Below, piece by piece: positions 8,231 to 16,916 of a stretch of 64,000 bases of DNA. A program made the translations under genes and the position numbers. The notes under the pieces are model-generated. The model saw only the letters and a list, made by a program, of their open reading frames with translations, did no database searches and was not told the DNA's origin. This DNA comes from Azospirillum picis (lineage in GTDB: Bacteria > Pseudomonadota > Alphaproteobacteria > Azospirillales > Azospirillaceae): positions 1-64,000 of the forward strand of contig NZ_JAGINO010000018.1 in the NCBI RefSeq assembly GCF_017876115.1, given 5' to 3'. Position 1 is the first letter of the stretch, and each line of letters starts with the position of its first letter.

Positions 8231-8263
8231 ACCCCGCCATCCTGCCGCAGGCCCGCCGTCCCT

Positions 8264-9184
8264 TCAGGCCAGCAGGCGGGCGATCGGCGGGCGGCTGGGG
8301 TGGAGGACGACGCCGTCGTCGGCCGGCTCGACCTTCGCGTCGGGATAGGCGGCCATCGCGTATTGCAGGGCCTGCACGAAGCGCGGCTTGAAGTGCTTCA
8401 TCTGGTCGTAGCCGGCGCCGAACTGGGCGTAGAGCGACGGCCAGGAGATCGGCTGCGGACGGCTCAGCGAATGCAGGCGGTAGGCCAGCCAGACATAGAG
8501 GTCGAGGCTGAGCGACCGGTCCTTCAATTGCCGCACGGCCTCCTCGAGCAGTGGGACCGGATGGTCGCGCAGCGCCTGGAAGAAGGTCTCGTCCAACTGG
8601 ACCACGTCGTTCCACAGCGTCCCCTGGCGGTCGTCGCCGAGCGAATCGTGGAAGATCAGCCCGCGCTTGACGATGCCGCCCTTCTCGAAGACGTCGGAAT
8701 TCTCCCCGTCCCAGAAGAACTTCAGCGAGCAGGCGGAGATGCGGAGCGACTGCTCGCGGAAGCCGCGGAAGGTCTCGCCGCCGACGCTGATGCCCATGCG
8801 GGTCAGCCAGTCGCGCATGGAACGGCCGAGTTCGACCTCGCGGCGGCCGGTGCGCACCGCCTGGGTCTGCAGATAGATCAGGATCATCCGCGCCCGCGCA
8901 CCATAGGGCACGCCGAACAGCTTCATCTTGCCGTTCACCTTCAGCCGTCCCGGTTCGACCAGCAACGTCACCTGATGGCCGCGCTTTTCCCAAGGAGCAT
9001 CGTCGGCGAGCTTCTTGTGCGGCAGGCTGGTCAGGCAGAACCCGCTGTAGGTGATGCCGAGATGCTGGTTCTCGTCGGCCAGGATGTCGGCGGCGATGTC
9101 GACGAGCGGCCTCTCCTCGGGCCGGACCAGGGCGCGCGCCTTGTCCCGCCCGTGTTCGATCACCAGCCTGTGTATGTCGCCCAT
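8264..9184 (-). CDS. repA: Plasmid-type replication initiator RepA
   Basis: This 306-residue protein matches the plasmid-encoded RepA family (PF04796 type), which initiates replication of many alphaproteobacterial plasmids. Recognisable segments are ITYSGFCLTSLPHKKL, GVPYGARARMILIYLQTQAV, VELGRSMRDWLTRMGIS (a winged-helix-like segment) and LDLYVWLAYRLHSL. I chose the second ATG because GGTGAGG lies six bases before it; an ATG 27 bases upstream (9211) is also possible. Repeats with a CGCYTNNCCCCA core lie on both sides. Genes around it are chromosomal in character. The replicon could be a chromid, an integrated plasmid, or a chromosome that keeps this gene. Confidence 0.85.
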   Translation of the reverse strand: MGDIHRLVIEHGRDKARALVRPEERPLVDIAADILADENQHLGITYSGFCLTSLPHKKLADDAPWEKRGHQVTLLVEPGRLKVNGKMKLFGVPYGARARMILIYLQTQAVRTGRREVELGRSMRDWLTRMGISVGGETFRGFREQSLRISACSLKFFWDGENSDVFEKGGIVKRGLIFHDSLGDDRQGTLWNDVVQLDETFFQALRDHPVPLLEEAVRQLKDRSLSLDLYVWLAYRLHSLSRPQPISWPSLYAQFGAGYDQMKHFKPRFVQALQYAMAAYPDAKVEPADDGVVLHPSRPPIARLLA

Positions 9185-9240
9185 CGCCGCCTCACCCAGA
9201 TGTTGTGGCATCCTGGTAAGCGGCGTGGCGTGGAGTCAAT

Positions 9241-9257
9241 GTGGGGTTAGGCGACCG
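9241..9257 (-). promoter_or_regulatory. Inverted iteron-like site in the repA promoter region
   Basis: GTGGGGTTAGGCGACCG lies 57 bases before the repA start, in the orientation opposite to the main repeat group. In iteron plasmids such a site next to the initiator gene often serves as the operator for self-repression; that role is inferred here. Confidence 0.6.
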
Positions 9258-9295
9258 TGCTAGTGGCGGTTAGTTGTTAGACTTATTAGTTGAGT

Positions 9296-9465
9296 CGCCG
9301 CTTATCCCCAAGGGGAAAGCCCGAGTCGTGCCGCTTGTCCCCACGGTCCCGCCGCTTTGCCCCACGGGGCCGCGCCGGATAAAGGAGGTGGGTCGCTTTT
9401 CCCCACGGGCATGGAAGGCCGACTCGGGGGACCTGCCGAAGGCCGGCGGTCGCTTAACCCCAAGG
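9296..9465 (+). repeat. Five iteron-like direct repeats: candidate replication origin
   Basis: Five direct repeats fit CGCTTNNCCCCA followed by (A/C)GG. They are at 9296-9313, 9329-9346, 9350-9367, 9391-9408 and 9448-9465. Their CGCTT cores are spaced 33, 21, 41 and 57 bases apart; the first three spacings are close to whole helical turns. The first unit includes TTATCCCCA (9303-9311), one base from a DnaA box. An unusually AT-rich stretch lies beside them at about 9268-9295. This is the usual arrangement of an iteron origin next to repA. It accounts for most of the 307-base gap between repA and the universal stress gene. Confidence 0.75.
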
Positions 9466-9491
9466 CCGCCGGTATCCCCCGGCCGGCGGCT

Positions 9492-10331
9492 TCAATGGCT
9501 CATCAGCACCGGGACAGTCATGTGCTGCAGCATGAAGCGGGTCATGCCGCCCAGCACCAGCTCCCGGAAGCGGGAGCGGCCATAGGCACCCATCACCAGA
9601 AGGTCGCAGCTCTCGTCGGCCGCCGCGTTCAGCAGCGTGTCGCCCGGCTCGACGACGTTGGTGGCGACATGGGTCGCCTCGACCCGGCAGCCATGGCGGG
9701 ACAGGTGGCGGGCGATGTCGGCGCAGGGCTCGTCGCCAAGGCCGTTGGGACCCGGCTTCGGATTCGCGGCCATCACCACCACGCGCTTGGCGGTCTCCAG
9801 CAGCGGCATGGCGTCGCCGATGGCGCGCGCGGCTTCGCGGCTGCCGTTCCAGCCGACCAGGATGCGCTCGCCGACCGTGGCGAAGCGGCCGGCATAGGGG
9901 ACGACCAGCAGCGGCCGGCCTGATTCGAACAGCAGGTCAGCCGGCTGGGCCACGGGCTGGTCGCGATCGCGGTCGGGATCGAGCTGGCCGACGACGATCA
10001 GGTCGGCATAGCGGCCGCGGACGGCGGCGGCGAGGGTGGGGTCCCCTTCGACCGCCAGCCATTCGGAACGGTCGGTCATGCCGTTGCGGCGCATGGCGTC
10101 CTCGAAGGCCGCGGCCATCCGCCCCGTCTGCTCCTGGCGGACATGCCGGCGTCCTTCGCGCATCTCCTGCGGGATCTCGGCCTCGATGTAGCCGGGAAGG
10201 ATCATGTCGTTGGTGGCGTACAGGGCGGTCAGATGCGCATCGCAGCGTGCCGCGAGACGGGCCGCGAGGTCGAGGCGGGCGGCGCAGGCCGGAGTGTCGT
10301 CGAGGACGACCAGGAAGTCCTTGAGTGCCAT
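9492..10331 (-). CDS. Universal stress protein, tandem UspA domains
   Basis: This 279-residue protein has two UspA folds. The first starts MALKDFLVVLDDTP. The second starts near ERILVGWNGSREAARAI and ends with the nucleotide-binding pattern LLVMGAYGRSRFRELVLGGMTRFML, a G-2X-G-9X-G(S/T)-like ATP motif. Tandem-domain Usp proteins are stress-resistance factors induced by starvation or respiratory change. I started at MALKDFL because a longer open frame upstream has no matching sequence. It is a single gene whose 3' end faces the repA repeats. Confidence 0.92.
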   Translation of the reverse strand: MALKDFLVVLDDTPACAARLDLAARLAARCDAHLTALYATNDMILPGYIEAEIPQEMREGRRHVRQEQTGRMAAAFEDAMRRNGMTDRSEWLAVEGDPTLAAAVRGRYADLIVVGQLDPDRDRDQPVAQPADLLFESGRPLLVVPYAGRFATVGERILVGWNGSREAARAIGDAMPLLETAKRVVVMAANPKPGPNGLGDEPCADIARHLSRHGCRVEATHVATNVVEPGDTLLNAAADESCDLLVMGAYGRSRFRELVLGGMTRFMLQHMTVPVLMSH

Positions 10332-10805
10332 GGCGAGTTTCCTGCCCAGAGTTGTTTTCGACATTGTTGGTCGGCAAACGGCCGGGGCGGCGCCGGGCGG
10401 GGCGACATCCCCACTTGCCTTGGCAGTATAAATCCGAAAACGGCAACCGCCGTCTCACGAATTCGGAGCGCAGGCATGCCCGGCTCGCGCTGCTGTTTCA
10501 TGGATCGCCGACTCTTTCGGCGTCATGGATGGCGGCGCAATCGCGGCAGGCGGACATCACGGTGCGCGGTGGATGATTTCGACTCTTCCACCCCCGCGCA
10601 AAGGAGAATCCGGGTTTTCTTCCATAGCCATACGCAACCCGCGCTTGTATGAATACTATGATATGCTGTGACGTTCTCGTTGAGGCGGCTGTAGAAAACG
10701 CCAAGCTTTGCTGCCGAGGGGCGGCTTTGGTTTTGACGGACAGGCGACACTTCGCGTAATTGTTGGCTATCGATTTCCTGCTGAGTACCCCGATCTTTCC
10801 CCGCC
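10332..10805. other. Intergenic region between usp and a c-di-GMP gene
   Basis: This 474-base, divergent, non-coding gap is AT-richer than its surroundings between about 10600 and 10770. I see no gene, RNA fold or repeat in it. Its likely content is the promoters of the two flanking genes. Confidence 0.5.
10733..10762 (+). promoter_or_regulatory. Candidate sigma-70 promoter of the PAS-GGDEF-EAL gene
   Basis: TTGACG (10733-10738) and TAATTG (10757-10762) are separated by 18 bases, placing transcription start near 10769, about 37 bases before the ATG. Confidence 0.4.
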
Positions 10806-12551
10806 ATGAGCCCTGATCCCCGAATCTCCGCGTTGGCTGAAGCTTTGTCTGGTGCGGCTTCCGGTGCTCCGGGGCTTGATGCCCTGCGTCAGATTCTCGA
10901 CGCCATGACGGTGAAAGTCGCGCTGATGGCTCCGGATCGGCAGCACATCTATGCGAACCGCGCCTATCTGGCGATGATCGGCACGACGCTCGACAAGGCG
11001 GTCGGCACCACCATCGGCGACATGCTGGGGCCGGACCTGCTGCGCAACACGGCGTCCGCCGCCGACCGTGCGCTGGCGGGCGAAACGGTGCAGACCGAGG
11101 GCTGGATCACCCAGGCCGACGGCCAGCAGCGCTACGTCACGCGGATGCACGCGCCGCACCGGGACGAGGCCGGGGCCGTCACCGGCTATTTCGTCATCCT
11201 GCAGGACATGACCGAACGCCGGCAGGTGCAGGACGACCTGTTCCGCCTCGCCTACTACGACCCGGTCACCGGGCTGGCCAACCGCCTGATGCTGCTGAAG
11301 CACATGGCGGACTACCGCAACATGGGCGAGCCGTTCACGCTCGTCATCCTCGACATCGACCGCTTCGCAGAGATCCGCAGCAGCATGGGCCAGGGCTTCG
11401 CCAACGAGCTGCTGGACGATCTGGCGCAGCGGATGGCGGCGCAGGCGGCCGCCTTCGATCTGATCGCCCGCGTCAGCGACCACGCCTTCGCCTTGCTGGG
11501 GAGCAGCGCCTGCGATCGCCCGCTGATCGAGGGCGCGGTCGAGACGCTGGCCGCGGCTGTCCGGTCCGTGCGGTCGAGCTCCGGCGGCACCGTCTTCCTG
11601 TCGGCCAGCGTCGGCATCGCCGAGGCGATGCCGGGCCACGAGCGCCCCGAGGACGTCCTGCGCGACGCCGAGATCGCCACTGCCCGTGCCCGCGAGATGG
11701 GGGGCGGGCGGATGGCCTGGTTCGACCCGACCATGCACGCCCATATGGTCGAGCAGGTGCGGCTGGAGCATGACCTGCGCGGCGCGCTGGCAAGCGGCAA
11801 CGACATCTGGGTCGCCTACCAGCCCATCGTCGAGATGGTGACGGGCGGGCTCGCCGGCTTCGAGGCACTGATGCGCTGGAGCCATCCCAAGCGCGGCAAC
11901 ATCCCGCCCGGCGTCTTCATTCCCATCGCCGAGAGCACCGGCCTCGTCGTGTCGCTCGGCACCTGGGTGCTGCGGGAAGCCTGCCGGCAGATCGCCGAAT
12001 GGCAGGACCGGCGCGAGCCCGGCTCGGCGCCGCTGTTCATGAGCGTCAACCTGTCCAGCCACCAGCTTTCCGATCCCAACTTCGTCCAGGTCGTGCGCGA
12101 GGTGCTGCGCGAAACCGGGGTGGAGCCGTCCTGGATCAAGCTGGAGCTGACGGAGAGCGCCGTCATGGACAAGGCGGAACAGTCGATCCGCCTGCTGCGC
12201 GACCTGCGGGCATTGGGCATCAAGCTGTCGATCGACGATTTCGGCACCGGCTACTCGTCGCTGTCCTACCTGCACAAGCTGCCGATCGACAGCCTGAAGG
12301 TCGACCGGTCCTTCGTCTCGGCCATGCACCAGTCGGAGGAGAACCGCGCCATCGTCCGCATCATCATGGACTTGGCGCGCCTGCTAGGGTTCGACGTCAT
12401 CGCCGAGGGGATCGAGACCAGCGCCGACGCCAACCTGCTGCGCGCGCTCGCCTGCGACTACGGCCAGGGCTACCACTTCGCGCGGCCGCTGCCGCCGGCC
12501 GACGCCGGCCGGCTGGTCGGCGGCGACCTGCCCTGGCAGATGCCGCGATGA
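10806..12551 (+). CDS. PAS-GGDEF-EAL cyclic di-GMP phosphodiesterase (degenerate GGDEF)
   Basis: This 581-residue cytoplasmic signalling protein has a PAS domain (about 20-135), a GGDEF domain (about 140-300) and an EAL domain (about 315-570). The GGDEF active-site motif is replaced by SDHAF near residue 223, so cyclase activity is unlikely. The EAL side is intact: FEALMRW (about 351), NLSSHQL, ELTESAVMD, SIDDFGTGYSSL, LKVDRSFV and AEGIE. It most likely hydrolyses c-di-GMP, with the GGDEF domain perhaps sensing GTP. No membrane segment is present; the PAS domain may bind a small ligand or cofactor. Confidence 0.92.
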   Translation: MSPDPRISALAEALSGAASGAPGLDALRQILDAMTVKVALMAPDRQHIYANRAYLAMIGTTLDKAVGTTIGDMLGPDLLRNTASAADRALAGETVQTEGWITQADGQQRYVTRMHAPHRDEAGAVTGYFVILQDMTERRQVQDDLFRLAYYDPVTGLANRLMLLKHMADYRNMGEPFTLVILDIDRFAEIRSSMGQGFANELLDDLAQRMAAQAAAFDLIARVSDHAFALLGSSACDRPLIEGAVETLAAAVRSVRSSSGGTVFLSASVGIAEAMPGHERPEDVLRDAEIATARAREMGGGRMAWFDPTMHAHMVEQVRLEHDLRGALASGNDIWVAYQPIVEMVTGGLAGFEALMRWSHPKRGNIPPGVFIPIAESTGLVVSLGTWVLREACRQIAEWQDRREPGSAPLFMSVNLSSHQLSDPNFVQVVREVLRETGVEPSWIKLELTESAVMDKAEQSIRLLRDLRALGIKLSIDDFGTGYSSLSYLHKLPIDSLKVDRSFVSAMHQSEENRAIVRIIMDLARLLGFDVIAEGIETSADANLLRALACDYGQGYHFARPLPPADAGRLVGGDLPWQMPR

Positions 12552-12599
12552 CGTTGCCGCGCCTCGCCGGACGGTGACGGACGCGGCGGCCGGCCGGCC

Positions 12600-13091
12600 C
12601 TACTTTCCTCGGACGAATTTGGGCGTTCCCGCCACGGCCGGCAGCAGCCGGATGGCGTAGGGACTGGTGCGGCTCTGCGCGACCGCCTGTGCCGGGCCGG
12701 GCACGGCCTCGTGGTACCCGACCACCAAATCGCCACCGGCCTGCCGGGCGTCGTCGATGGCGACGCCGTAGCCGGCGGTGTCGCGCGGTCCCAGGAAGAC
12801 GGCGACCGCCATCCGGCCGCGGGGCAGCGCCGCCGGCGCCGGCTGGCCCACCCGGGCCCACAGGGCCGTCCATTCCTCGGCGTCGCGGGCGACGACGTAG
12901 GCACGTTCCGCGGCGCTGCTGTAATCGCCGCGCCAGCCTTCGCCGGCCGCCTCGGCCGGCAGCAGGTTGCCTTCGGTGCGCCCGTCGTTCTGGCAGGCGC
13001 CGAGCGGCAGGATCGCGGATGCCAGCATCAGGGCGCCCAGCAATGGACGGAGACGCGGCGGACGGCGGCGGGGGGGCGGCTGTACGGGCAT
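12600..13091 (-). CDS. PrcB-like lipoprotein
   Basis: This 163-residue protein has a basic, proline-rich N-terminus, a hydrophobic stretch and a lipobox ending at C33 (LPLGAC). The mature part, from AERAYVVARDAEEWTALW through MAVAVFLGPRDTAGYGVAID to RTSPYAIRLLP, resembles the C-terminal domain of PrcB, a partner of a spirochaete outer-membrane protease. It should be a lipoprotein facing the periplasm. Its start lies seven bases after the amidohydrolase stop, so it is probably the second gene of that unit. Its function is not known. Confidence 0.75.
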   Translation of the reverse strand: MPVQPPPRRRPPRLRPLLGALMLASAILPLGACQNDGRTEGNLLPAEAAGEGWRGDYSSAAERAYVVARDAEEWTALWARVGQPAPAALPRGRMAVAVFLGPRDTAGYGVAIDDARQAGGDLVVGYHEAVPGPAQAVAQSRTSPYAIRLLPAVAGTPKFVRGK

Positions 13092-13098
13092 GGGAGGC

Positions 13099-14280
13099 TC
13101 AGGCGCTTCGCGGCAGGATGGTCTCGACCAGCGAGGCCCAATAGCTGGCACCGGTGGCGAGGATGTCGTCGTTGAAGTCGTAATGCGGGTTGTGCAGGCG
13201 GCAGGATGGACCGGTGTGGCCGCCATGGCCGAGCCAGATGTAGGCGCCCGGCCGCTCCTTCAGCATGTAGCCGAAATCCTCCGCCGCCATGGTCGGGGCG
13301 GGCGCCCAGACCACATTCTCTTCGCCGACCACCCTGGCGGCGGCGGCAGCGGCGGTCCGCGCCTCCGCCTCGCTGTTCACCGTGGCCGGGTAGCCGGGGC
13401 GGAAGTGAAGTTCCGCCTTGGCGCCCAGGGCCTCCGCGACGCTCGATACCAGCCGGGCGAATTGCTCCTGGATGCGCCGGTGGTTCTCTTCGGAGAAGGT
13501 GCGCATGGTGCCGCGCATCCGCGCGCGGTCGGGGATGACGTTGGCGACGGTACCGGCCTCGACCACGGTGATCGACAGCACCGCGCTGTCGGCCGGATCG
13601 GTGCCGCGGCTCACCAGGCTCTGCGCCGCGGTGATGATGTGGGCGGACACCAGCACCGGGTCGATGCCGCGGTGCGGCATGGCGGCATGGGCGCCATGGC
13701 CGGTCACCTCGATCTCGAACTGGTTGGCGGCGGCCATCACCGCTCCCGGATGGACGGCGATCTTGCCGGCGGGCAGTTCGGGCCAGTTGTGCAGTCCATA
13801 GACCTGCTCGCAGTCGAACTGCTCGAACAGCCCTTCTTCGATCATCCGCCTGGCGCCGCCCAGCCCCTCTTCCGCCGGCTGGAAGATGAAATGGACCGTG
13901 CCGTCGAAATTGCGGGTTTCCGCCAGATAGCGGGCCGCCCCCAGCAGCATCGCCGTATGCCCGTCATGGCCGCAGGCATGCATCCGGCCGGCGTGGCGCG
14001 AGGCGTGCTCGAAATCGTTGGCCTCCGGCATCGGCAGCGCGTCCATGTCGGCGCGCAGGCCGATGGTCCGCCCGCCGCCGTTGCCCAGCCCCCTCAGCGT
14101 GCCGACCACGCCGGTCCCGCCCAGCCCGCGATGCACGGCGATGCCGAACTCCTCCAGCTTCGCGGCGACGATGGCGGAGGTGCGCTCCTCCTCGAAGCCA
14201 AGTTCCGGATGGGCATGGATGTCGCGCCGCCACAGGGTCATGTCGTCCTGGAAAGCGGCGATGCGGTTGTTGATCGGCAT
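13099..14280 (-). CDS. M20 family amidohydrolase (hippurate hydrolase/aminoacylase type)
   Basis: This 393-residue metallohydrolase cleaves N-acyl amino acids or related amides. Metal-site segments are visible in order: RRDIHAHPELGFEE near the start, LRADMDALPM, HACGHDGHTAML, FIFQPAEEGLGGARRM, and a late LGHGGHTGPSCRLHNPHYDFNDD. The dimerisation domain contains GHGAHAAMPHRGIDPV. The exact substrate cannot be told; hippurate hydrolase, N-acetylaminoacylase and IAA-amino acid hydrolase all belong here. An upstream frame extension lacks homology, so I start at MPINNRIAAF. Confidence 0.92.
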   Translation of the reverse strand: MPINNRIAAFQDDMTLWRRDIHAHPELGFEEERTSAIVAAKLEEFGIAVHRGLGGTGVVGTLRGLGNGGGRTIGLRADMDALPMPEANDFEHASRHAGRMHACGHDGHTAMLLGAARYLAETRNFDGTVHFIFQPAEEGLGGARRMIEEGLFEQFDCEQVYGLHNWPELPAGKIAVHPGAVMAAANQFEIEVTGHGAHAAMPHRGIDPVLVSAHIITAAQSLVSRGTDPADSAVLSITVVEAGTVANVIPDRARMRGTMRTFSEENHRRIQEQFARLVSSVAEALGAKAELHFRPGYPATVNSEAEARTAAAAAARVVGEENVVWAPAPTMAAEDFGYMLKERPGAYIWLGHGGHTGPSCRLHNPHYDFNDDILATGASYWASLVETILPRSA

Positions 14281-14417
14281 GTCTCTGACGCTGGTTGGGG
14301 CGGCACGGGAGGACCGGCGGGGGCCGTCCGGTCGGGATCGGCCGTTGTGTGCCGACGGCGGCCCCACTCTGGCCGATTTGCGTTGCGAACGCCAGCGGCA
14401 GCGGCGGGACCGCACCG

Positions 14418-14666
14418 TCAGAACAGGGCGGCGCAGCCGTCGGGCTTGAGGATGCGGACGGCCGAAGGCGGGTTGGCGGCCAGCATCGAAGCCGGGCGGA
14501 CCGGCCGCCGCACCAGCTCGCCGCCGCAGTTGGGGCAGCGCTCTTCCGGCAACCGGGCACGGCAATCGCCGCAGAAGGTGCACTCGAAGGAGCAGATGTA
14601 GGCGTCCGGCGAGTCCGGCGGCAGGTCGCGGTCGCAGCATTCGCAGTTGGGGCGCAGGTCGAGCAT
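14418..14666 (-). CDS. DUF1272 cysteine-rich small protein
   Basis: This 82-residue protein has the DUF1272 signature: MLDLRPNCECCDRDLPP, then DAYICSFECTFCGDCR, then CPNCGGELVRRPVRP. Its paired cysteines suggest one or two structural zinc sites. The family is common in proteobacteria and has no assigned function. It lies 137 bases upstream of the amidohydrolase on the same strand, so co-transcription is possible but not shown. Confidence 0.88.
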   Translation of the reverse strand: MLDLRPNCECCDRDLPPDSPDAYICSFECTFCGDCRARLPEERCPNCGGELVRRPVRPASMLAANPPSAVRILKPDGCAALF

Positions 14667-14981
14667 CGCAGGGGGCCTTTCGTGGGGACGGGATGTCCAA
14701 GCCTACCCGATGCGGCCGGCCGATCGACACAGCCGCGGTTGCCGGCGGCCGTGAACATCCTGCCAAACCGGGACGGCGTCTCGTCGGGAGCGCGCTGTCG
14801 TTTGTCGGACGGGCCGCCGGGTCCGGCGGGGGTCCCCGCTCCGCCGCCGGCTCGCCGGGGTGGCGTGCGTGGGCGCTGTGAGAAAGAGACTTTTTTGGTC
14901 TGCCGGCCTTGGAATGGGCTGTTCCTTTGGGGTAGTGTCCGCCCGCACCCCACGGACCAACAACGAGCAGACGCACGACCG

Positions 14982-15539
14982 ATGTTGCAACACACCGCCG
15001 TCCGCCGAATTGCCGGGGCCGCCTTTGCCGGTTCTGTCCTCTCCGCCGTCCTTCTGGTTTCCGGCCTGTCGGCCGCGCCGGCCGCCGCGGCCGACCCGCG
15101 CCATCTCGGCACCTTCAAGGACTGGAACGCCTTCGCTTTCGACGAGAACGGACGCAAGGTTTGCTATATGTCCAGCCAGCCCAAGAAGACCGAGCCGGCG
15201 AAGGCCAAGCGCGGCGACATCTATGCGCTGGTCACCCACCGGCCGTCCGAGAAGTCCTTCGATGTGGTCAGCGTCATCGTCGGCTATCCCTTCAAGAAGG
15301 GCAGCGACGGCGAGGTCTCCATCGACGGCAAGAGCTTCAAGCTGTTCACCGACGGCGAAACCGCCTGGGCCCGTGATGCGGAGACCGACCGTGCGGTGTC
15401 GGCCGCGATGCGCGGCGGGCGCACCATGGTGGTGAAGGGGGAATCCGGCCGCGGCACCAAGACCACCGACACCTACAGCCTGGACGGCGTCAGCCAGGCC
15501 TATGATGCGATCAACGAGGCCTGCGGCGTGAAGCGCTGA
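14982..15539 (+). CDS. Invasion-associated locus B (IalB) family secreted protein
   Basis: This 185-residue protein has a Sec signal peptide (about residues 1-36, ending APAAAA) followed by an IalB-type domain. The domain has FKDWNAFAFDENGRKVCYMSS, a YALVTHRP strand and a cysteine near the end (NEACGVKR). A disulphide between that cysteine and the one in KVCYMSS is likely. IalB was named in Bartonella, but the family is spread through free-living alphaproteobacteria and is probably periplasmic with an unknown role. It is a single gene with a GC-poorer leader region just upstream. Confidence 0.85.
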   Translation: MLQHTAVRRIAGAAFAGSVLSAVLLVSGLSAAPAAAADPRHLGTFKDWNAFAFDENGRKVCYMSSQPKKTEPAKAKRGDIYALVTHRPSEKSFDVVSVIVGYPFKKGSDGEVSIDGKSFKLFTDGETAWARDAETDRAVSAAMRGGRTMVVKGESGRGTKTTDTYSLDGVSQAYDAINEACGVKR

Positions 15540-15643
15540 TCCGGCGCCTTCCGACGCCCCGGAACAGTCGCCCAGCGCTTTTCTCGGTCTTTTTCGACGA
15601 GCGCTTTTGACTCCGTGCGCTCATGGCCCTATGTAGTGGAGCC

Positions 15644-16813
15644 ATGAGCGCCTCCAACCATGCCTCCGCCTTCGTGCTGCCGGCCACCGATGCCGACGGC
15701 AGGAAAAACCTTGTCGGCCTGTCCCGCGAAGAGCTGGAAGCCGAAATGCTGTCCATCGGCCTGGAAAAGTTCCGGGCGCGCCAGCTCTGGCACTGGATCT
15801 ACCACCGCGGCTCAACCGATTTCGCCGAGATGACCACCCTGGCCAAGCCGGTGCGGGAGAAGCTGGCGGAGTCCTACGCCGTGGCGCGGCCAACGGTGGT
15901 GAAGGACCTCAAGTCGGCGGACGGCACCCGCAAGTGGCTGCTGCGCATGCCCGACGGCCAGGAGGTGGAGAGCGTCCACATCCCCGAGGAGGACCGCGGC
16001 ACGCTCTGCGTCTCCTCCCAGGTCGGCTGCACCCTGACCTGCCGCTTCTGCCACACCGGCACCCAGCGGCTGGTGCGGAATCTCGACGCGGCGGAGATCG
16101 TGGCCCAGGTGATGCTGGCGCGCGACTGCCTGGGCGAATGGCCGGCGCCGCCCGACGGGCGCATGCTGTCGAACATCGTCATGATGGGCATGGGCGAGCC
16201 GCTGTTCAATTACGAGAACGTCGCCAAGGCGCTGAAGATCGTGATGGACGGCGACGGCATCTCGATCTCCAAGCGGCGCATCACGCTGTCGACCTCCGGC
16301 GTCGTGCCGATGATGGAGCGTTGCGGCCAGGAGCTGAACGTCAACCTCGCGGTCAGCCTGCATGCCGTCACCGACGAGCTGCGCGACATCATCATGCCGA
16401 TCAACCGCAAATACCCGCTGCGGCAGTTGATGGACGCCTGCCGCAATTATCCCGGCCTTTCGAACGCCCGGCGCATCACCTTCGAATACGTGATGCTGAA
16501 GGGGGTGAACGACAGCCCGGCCGATGCGCGCGCGTTGGTGAAGCTGCTGGAGGGCGTCCCGGCCAAGATCAACCTGATCCCCTTCAATCCCTGGCCGGGT
16601 GCCCCGTACGAGCGTTCCACCGACCGGGCGATCCAGGTGTTCGGCGACATCGTCAACAATGCCGGCTACGCCAGCCCCGTCCGCACCCCGCGCGGCGAGG
16701 ACATCATGGCCGCCTGCGGCCAGTTGAAGAGCGCCAGCCTGCGCCTGACCGCCGCCGAACGCGCCGCCATCGCCAACGTCATCGCGGAGAAGGACGCGGC
16801 GCTGGCGTCGTGA
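15644..16813 (+). CDS. rlmN: Dual-specificity 23S rRNA/tRNA adenine C2-methyltransferase RlmN
   Basis: This 389-residue radical SAM enzyme methylates A2503 of 23S rRNA and A37 of some tRNAs. The cluster motif CTLTCRFCHTGTQ lies near residue 128. Other family landmarks are LWHWIYHRG, MGMGEPLFNYENV, SLHAVTDELRDIIMPINRKYP and the late AACGQLK, whose region holds the cysteine used in the methyl-transfer mechanism. I prefer the second ATG (15644), which has GTGGAG upstream; an ATG 21 bases earlier is in frame. It is not part of an obvious operon. Confidence 0.96.
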   Translation: MSASNHASAFVLPATDADGRKNLVGLSREELEAEMLSIGLEKFRARQLWHWIYHRGSTDFAEMTTLAKPVREKLAESYAVARPTVVKDLKSADGTRKWLLRMPDGQEVESVHIPEEDRGTLCVSSQVGCTLTCRFCHTGTQRLVRNLDAAEIVAQVMLARDCLGEWPAPPDGRMLSNIVMMGMGEPLFNYENVAKALKIVMDGDGISISKRRITLSTSGVVPMMERCGQELNVNLAVSLHAVTDELRDIIMPINRKYPLRQLMDACRNYPGLSNARRITFEYVMLKGVNDSPADARALVKLLEGVPAKINLIPFNPWPGAPYERSTDRAIQVFGDIVNNAGYASPVRTPRGEDIMAACGQLKSASLRLTAAERAAIANVIAEKDAALAS

Positions 16814-16916
16814 GGGCGGCTTCCCCGCAGCGCACCGCCCCCGGCAATTGCGGAGGGCGTTGCGCTGTGACAGGGTGTCGGCGCTTCCGCCAACCAGATC
16901 CGGTTCCAGCATCGGC

